Notes under the pieces: model-generated
What the model saw: only the letters and a program-made list of their open reading frames with translations
Told to the model about the DNA's origin: nothing
Database searches by the model: none
Translations under genes and position numbers: made by a program
Shown: piece by piece, positions 5,007 through 7,083 of the stretch
Position numbering within the stretch: the first letter of the stretch is position 1
How the letters are laid out: every line of letters starts with the position of its first letter
DNA from: Actinomycetes bacterium
GTDB taxonomy: Bacteria > Actinomycetota > Acidimicrobiia > Acidimicrobiales > RAAP-2
Reading direction: 5' to 3'
Assembly: GCA_021849435.1 (NCBI GenBank)
Contig: JAJZSX010000122.1
Coordinates: 1 to 7,083 of the forward strand
Length of the DNA: 7,083 nt

Positions 5007-7083
5007 CTACGTCATCGCCGCCGACGGAACCGACACCGGCTCCAGCCGGACGATGATGGACTTCGAGGTCGGCGTGTTGCTCCCGACCGCGGTCGAGTCG
5101 AGAGGGACGAGCACGTTGGCCTCGGGGAAGTAGGTCGCGGCGCACCCGCGCGGCGTCGGATAGGCCACCGCGCGAAACGCCTCGGCTCGACGCTCGCCAT
5201 CCGACCACACACTCACGAGATCGACCGAGTCGCCGTCCGCAAGCCCCCGCTCGGCCAGGTCGTCGGCGTTGACGAAGACCACGCGGCGCCCGCCCTCGAT
5301 ACCGCGGTAGCGGTCGTCCAGTCCGTAGACCGTGGTGTTGAACTGATCGTGCGACCGAACGGTCTGCAAGATCAGGTGCCCCTCGGGCAGGTGGATCGCG
5401 TCGAGCGCGTTGCGGGTGAAACGCGCCCTGCCGGTGGCGGTCGCGAACGTTCGCGAGTCGTGCGGGCCCCGAGGCAGCATGAAGCCGCCCGGCTGACGCA
5501 CCCGCTCGTCGAAGTCCTCGAACCCCGGGATCACCTGCTCGATGTGGCGGCGAATCACGCGGTAGTCGCCCGCCATCGCGCGCCACTCGACGTCCTCGCC
5601 GAAGAGCGCCTCGCCCAGTCCCGCCACGATCGCGACCTCGCTGCGCAAATGCGGCGAGCCCGGCGCGAGTCGTCCTCGCGAGGCGTGCACCATCGACATG
5701 GAGTCCTCGACGGTCACGAACTGCTCGCCACCCTCCCGCACGTCCCGCTCGGTGCGCCCGAGGCACGGCAGCAGCAGCGCCGACTCTCCGTGATAGAGGT
5801 GAGAGCGATTCAACTTGGTGGCGACGTGGACCGTCAACCGGCAGTTCGCCATCGCCGCCATCGTGACCGCGGTGTCGGGAGTGGCCGCGACGAAGTTGCC
5901 CCCCAGCGCGACGAAGACGTCGACCCGGCCGTCGCGCATGGCACGAATCGCCTCCACCGTGTCGTAGCCGGGATCGCGTGGGGGGGCGAAGCCGAACTCC
6001 TCACCCAGACGGTCCAAGAAGGCGTCGGGCATCTTCTCCCATATGCCCATCGTGCGATCACCCTGGACGTTGCTGTGGCCGCGGATGGGCGACGGACCGG
6101 CTCCCGGTCGTCCGATGTTGCCGCGCAGCAGGAGAAAGTTCACGATCTCGCGAATGGTCGCGACGGCATTACGGTGCTGGGTGATCCCCATTGCCCAGCA
6201 CACGATCACGCTCTTCGCCGCCACGACGTCGTCGGCGAACTCCTCGATCTGCGTACGCGAGAGTCCGCTGGCTTCCTCGATCTGCGACCACTCGAGCTCT
6301 CGCCAGCCCTCGCACGCCTCCGCGAAGCCGTCACAGTAGGCGTCGATGAACGGATGGTCGACGATCGTGCCCGGCGCCCTCTCCTCCCTCGCCAGCAGCG
6401 CCTTGTTGATGCCCGCGAACATCCCGAGATCACCGTTGACCCGCACCGGGAGAAAGCGATCCGTCAACGCCGTGCCCCGGCCCATCACGCCCCGAGCCCG
6501 CTGGGGGTTCTTGAAGCGCACGAGCCCCGCCTCGGGCAGCGGGTTGGCCGACACGATCCTCGCGCCGCGACGCTTGGCCGTCTCCAGTGCGCTCAACATG
6601 CGGGGGTGGTTGGTGCCGGGATTCTGCCCGACGATCACGATGAGATCGGCGTGGTCGGTGATGTCCTCGAGGCTGACGGTCCCCTTGCCCACGCCGATCG
6701 TCTCGGTGAGCGCCACGCCACTCGACTCGTGACACATGTTGGAGCAGTCGGGTAGGTTGTTCGTCCCCAGGCGTCGGGCGAGCAGTTGGAAGAGGAAGGC
6801 GGCCTCATTGCTAGCGCGGCCGCTGGTGTAGAAGACGGCGCGGTTCGCGTCAGAGAGACTCGCCAGGTGCTGCGCGCACAACTGCAGAGCGTCGTCCCAC
6901 GAGATCGGGGCGTAGTGGGTGGCCCCCGGCGCGAGGTAGAGAGGCTCCGTGAGCCGCCCGAACTGCTCCAACGAGTGGTCGTCGAGATCGCGCAGATCGT
7001 CGACGGAGTGCGTCGCGAAGAACGCGGGGCCCACCCGATCACGCGTCGCCTCCCACGAGACCGCTTTGGCCCCGTTCTCGCAG
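5007..7083 (-). CDS. FdhF/YdeP-type molybdopterin oxidoreductase, 5' end outside the window
   Basis: This is the large catalytic subunit of a formate-dehydrogenase-like enzyme carrying molybdenum bis-guanine-dinucleotide cofactor. The frame stays open to the right edge and reads CENGAKAV as its first residues, a motif that in this family follows about 70-80 N-terminal residues, so the GTG at 7034 is internal. About 691 residues are visible. Counting from that Cys: YTSGRASNEAAF (85-96), SNMCHESSG with C117, a candidate molybdenum ligand, GQNPGTNHPRM (152-162), GITQHRN (299-305), RGHSNVQGDR (334-343), LGGN (393-396), TATGRARF (548-555), and a C-terminal dinucleotide-binding domain with QTVRSHDQFNTTVYG (573-587) and SNTPTSKS (668-675). 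It resembles the FdhF/YdeP, TIGR01701-type clade, whose substrate is often uncertain and which can be a single subunit. No [4Fe-4S] cysteine cluster is seen in the visible part. mobA and fdhD nearby supply its cofactor. The cytoplasmic location is inferred. Confidence 0.93.
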   Translation of the reverse strand, partial: CENGAKAVSWEATRDRVGPAFFATHSVDDLRDLDDHSLEQFGRLTEPLYLAPGATHYAPISWDDALQLCAQHLASLSDANRAVFYTSGRASNEAAFLFQLLARRLGTNNLPDCSNMCHESSGVALTETIGVGKGTVSLEDITDHADLIVIVGQNPGTNHPRMLSALETAKRRGARIVSANPLPEAGLVRFKNPQRARGVMGRGTALTDRFLPVRVNGDLGMFAGINKALLAREERAPGTIVDHPFIDAYCDGFAEACEGWRELEWSQIEEASGLSRTQIEEFADDVVAAKSVIVCWAMGITQHRNAVATIREIVNFLLLRGNIGRPGAGPSPIRGHSNVQGDRTMGIWEKMPDAFLDRLGEEFGFAPPRDPGYDTVEAIRAMRDGRVDVFVALGGNFVAATPDTAVTMAAMANCRLTVHVATKLNRSHLYHGESALLLPCLGRTERDVREGGEQFVTVEDSMSMVHASRGRLAPGSPHLRSEVAIVAGLGEALFGEDVEWRAMAGDYRVIRRHIEQVIPGFEDFDERVRQPGGFMLPRGPHDSRTFATATGRARFTRNALDAIHLPEGHLILQTVRSHDQFNTTVYGLDDRYRGIEGGRRVVFVNADDLAERGLADGDSVDLVSVWSDGERRAEAFRAVAYPTPRGCAATYFPEANVLVPLDSTAVGSNTPTSKSIIVRLEPVSVPSAAMT

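Noticed and set aside
5349..6755. 468-codon open frame opposite the oxidoreductase
   Set aside because: It is a mirror frame of a high-GC gene; its His/Arg-rich composition and lack of domains mark it as an antisense shadow.

Overview
The window looks like the chromosome of a high-GC Gram-positive bacterium of the Actinomycetota, possibly Acidimicrobiia-like. Three things point there: a stand-alone DUF6457 protein next to mobA, starts that look leaderless (a -10-like hexamer six bases before ATG), and a tRNA-derived sequence with no encoded CCA. Species cannot be assigned, and the lineage call is inference.

Bases 1 to about 3060 are accessory-looking. Two 40-base direct repeats (27-66 and 2203-2242, 38/40 identical) resemble the 3' part of a tRNA: variable loop, T arm, 3' acceptor strand and discriminator base. 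They bracket about 2.1 kb whose only convincing gene is a zinc-ribbon plus NERD (nuclease-related) protein at 480-1235. The rest of that interval has no recognisable intact gene. It holds a 14-base perfect palindrome, a pair of imperfect repeats resembling the ends of IS21-type elements, a strong hairpin with an AGGAG loop, stray coding-like fragments and a 37-base almost pure C tract. This suggests a decayed or minimal integrated element, but no integrase is visible. Between the second repeat and 3060 the only plausible gene is a small two-helix membrane protein on the minus strand (2588-2749).

Bases 3067-7083 are compact, GC-rich and conserved: a molybdenum cofactor and formate-dehydrogenase-like module. 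mobA (+) and a DUF6457 gene (-) converge. DUF6457 and fdhD (+) diverge from about 135 bases. fdhD converges stop-to-stop, with no intervening base, on a large FdhF/YdeP-type molybdopterin oxidoreductase (-) whose N-terminus runs off the right edge. The logic is coherent: MobA adds GMP to make the guanine dinucleotide cofactor, FdhD sulfurates it, and the oxidoreductase uses it. DUF6457 is a small helical partner of unknown function that I recall as commonly linked to MobA in actinobacteria.

No CRISPR array, rRNA, complete tRNA or transposase gene was seen. The most unusual material is the tRNA-like repeat pair with the C tract beside it and the NERD gene between the repeats.
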